A stretch of DNA of 6,529 bases, from positions 1 through 6,529 of the forward strand of contig JAKDMR010000122.1 in the NCBI GenBank assembly GCA_030452275.1, given 5' to 3'. Each line of letters opens with the position of its first letter. Within the stretch, counting starts at the first letter, position 1. Shown piece by piece: positions 5,769-6,529 of this stretch. The position numbers and the translations under genes were made by a program. The DNA comes from Candidatus Nitrosocosmicus sp. (GTDB lineage: Archaea; Thermoproteota; Nitrososphaeria; Nitrososphaerales; Nitrososphaeraceae). The notes below the pieces were generated by a model. It saw only the letters and a list, made by a program, of their open reading frames with translations, had not been told where the DNA came from and did not search any database.

Positions 5769-5846
5769 GATACAGCTATACTTTTAGAGATAAACTTTTG
5801 ATTGCCTTTAGAACAGACTGATCAAATTTGGTACAAACTTGCCTAT

Positions 5847-6050
5847 ATGCCTACCTTGCCTACTCCCATCTTGCTTGCACCACGAAGCGAACCAAATAGA
5901 TTAGAGAAAGTGGAGAGTGCTTTCAAAGAAGAAGAACAGCATAATACAAGATGGCGTCGTAATGTTTCATTTATCGGATCAGGCAATAGACTGGGGATGA
6001 GCTTTGACAATAAATATAATAGTTTTTTATTTAGTAAAAATCTGATATAA
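5847..6050 (+). CDS. Doubtful small hypothetical protein
   Basis: An open frame of 67 codons runs from ATG at 5847 to TAA, or 82 codons from a TTG at 5802 that directly follows an in-frame stop. The protein is soluble-looking, beginning MPTLPTPILLAPRSEP, then an acidic/basic helix-like stretch (LEKVESAFKEEEQ) and WRRNVSFIGSGNRLGMSFD. No family is recognised. In favour, the region is visibly richer in GC than the flanking intergenic DNA, as coding DNA tends to be, and the sequence is not low-complexity. Against, no convincing TATA box or ribosome-binding site fits either start. It may be a real small protein, a gene remnant or chance. It occupies most of the otherwise gene-free stretch 5733-6105. 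Confidence 0.3.
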   Translation: MPTLPTPILLAPRSEPNRLEKVESAFKEEEQHNTRWRRNVSFIGSGNRLGMSFDNKYNSFLFSKNLI

Positions 6051-6058
6051 GATAGTAG

Positions 6059-6072
6059 TATATTTATTTTAA
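6059..6072 (+). promoter_or_regulatory. TATA-like element for the secreted repeat protein
   Basis: TATATTTATTTTAA begins 47 bp before the ATG at 6106 and would place initiation about 10-15 bases ahead of it. The whole 6051-6105 gap is AT-rich and holds other TATA-like words (near 6078-6090), so the exact box is uncertain. Confidence 0.35.
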
Positions 6073-6105
6073 GAACTATACATATTATACACATTACCTT
6101 AAGTT

Positions 6106-6529
6106 ATGATGTTTACATTAAACAATAAAAAACCACTAATTTTAGCTGTGGTTGCAGTGGTAACTTTTGCTCTGTTTTTGAGTCCCACTTTGGCTGTAAA
6201 TGATGTCATGGCAAAAGACAAGAAAAACAAAGGAAATGATTCCGATCAAGACATCGATCAGGGTCAATCTTCACAACAAAATGCACAATGTGTCTCTGGT
6301 GAAGATGTGATAGCATCTTGTAATAATTTGAGCGTCCAAGACCAAGACAATGACGGAAATAACGCAGCAGGACAACAAAATGGAAAAGGTAAAGGAAATG
6401 ATTCCGATCAAGAAATCGAACAAGAGCAAGAAAGCAAACAAAATAGCCAGTGTGTAGCAGGTGGTAGTATTGCTGCATCTTGTAATAATTTGAGCGTCCA
6501 AGACCAAGACAATGACGGAAATAACGCAG
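6106..6529 (+). CDS. Secreted repeat protein with Sec signal peptide and Cys-pair repeats (3' end outside the window)
   Basis: The frame opens with two consecutive ATG codons (6106, 6109) and stays open to the right edge, giving 141 residues so far. Residues 1-36 form a clear signal peptide: a short basic n-region NNKK, a hydrophobic core LILAVVAVVTFALFL (11-25), and likely cleavage after TLA (30) or VMA (36). The mature part is hydrophilic, rich in Asp, Asn, Gln, Ser and Gly, in units of 54 residues. Each unit has NDSDQ-[DE]-I near its start, a Cys pair ten residues apart (C62/C72, then C116/C126) and the block ASCNNLSVQDQDNDGNN at its end. The regular Cys pairs suggest a disulfide in each repeat outside the cell, and the D/N-rich DQDNDGNN may bind cations; both are inferences. 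Similar Asn/Gln/Ser repeat exoproteins occur in Nitrososphaerales as I recall, but no function is established to my knowledge. The repeat count and C-terminal anchor are unknown. Confidence 0.8.
   Translation, partial: MMFTLNNKKPLILAVVAVVTFALFLSPTLAVNDVMAKDKKNKGNDSDQDIDQGQSSQQNAQCVSGEDVIASCNNLSVQDQDNDGNNAAGQQNGKGKGNDSDQEIEQEQESKQNSQCVAGGSIAASCNNLSVQDQDNDGNNA
6231..6529. repeat. 162-bp direct repeat inside the secreted protein gene
   Basis: The unit starting at 6231 recurs at 6393, and the block at 6313-6367 recurs exactly at 6475-6529, giving a period of 162 bp (54 codons). That 55-bp block is identical at every base, while the intervening part of the unit has diverged (for example DIDQGQSSQQNAQCVS against EIEQEQESKQNSQCVA). 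The second copy is cut by the window edge and further copies may follow. Confidence 0.9.

Noticed and set aside
5843..6094. Minus-strand hydrophobic 83-residue frame
   Set aside because: It starts in the AT-rich promoter area of the secreted protein gene, has no promoter or RBS and has an Ile/Leu-rich composition typical of antisense AT-rich DNA.
6206..6507. Two overlapping minus-strand frames with Leu/Phe/His-rich repeats
   Set aside because: They mirror the direct repeats of the plus-strand secreted protein, which has a genuine signal peptide and repeat phasing.
6231..6529. CRISPR-like array
   Set aside because: The repeat period is 162 bp with in-frame coding units; there are no short repeats with unique spacers.

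Overview
The window reads as archaeal chromosome from an ammonia-oxidising thaumarchaeon of the Nitrososphaerales. Low GC and the secreted D/N/Q/S repeat protein suggest a soil lineage such as Candidatus Nitrosocosmicus. The evidence is an archaeal LSm gene next to a eukaryote-type ribosomal protein L37e gene, AT-rich intergenic DNA with TATA-like boxes about 27-37 bp ahead of several start codons (leaderless or short-leader transcription), and no bacterial-style promoters. The genus is an inference from style. No 16S or amo gene is present to settle it.

Layout. Positions 1-245 (+) hold the 3' end of a low-complexity Ser/Asn/Asp-rich protein built on a perfect 48-bp tandem repeat and a hexanucleotide repeat. 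All confidently assigned genes in the core lie on the minus strand. In transcription order (right to left) they are: purU-like ACT/formyltransferase (5732-4854), creatininase-family amidohydrolase (4806-4075), LSm (3996-3763), rpl37e (3714-3565, a 49-residue zinc-ribbon protein), an uncharacterised membrane-anchored coiled-coil protein (3491-2697), rpiA (2581-1844) and a hydantoinase/dihydroorotase-type cyclic amidohydrolase (1820-288). From 5733 to 6105 there is only one doubtful small reading frame on the plus strand. At 6106 (+) a secreted repeat protein begins: a Sec signal peptide, then 54-residue repeats each carrying a Cys pair. It runs off the right edge.

How the genes fit together. 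LSm and L37e form the RNA-binding/translation pair commonly adjacent in archaea. rpiA and the cyclic amidohydrolase are 23 bp apart and probably co-transcribed. They link pentose phosphate and pyrimidine/hydantoin chemistry. The purU-like protein and the creatininase-family protein suggest one-carbon/purine metabolism and possibly deazaflavin/riboflavin biosynthesis. Most genes nevertheless have their own TATA-like element, so this is a cluster of short units rather than one operon. Both edges are occupied by repeat-rich, acidic/polar proteins whose DNA repeats are near-perfect, which points to recent expansion.

No CRISPR, tRNA, rRNA, transposase or integrase is visible. I see no strong case for an undescribed multi-gene system. 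The most uncharacterised items are the Cys-pair repeat protein at the right edge, the membrane coiled-coil protein beside LSm/L37e, and palindromes sitting on the rpiA and purU promoters.
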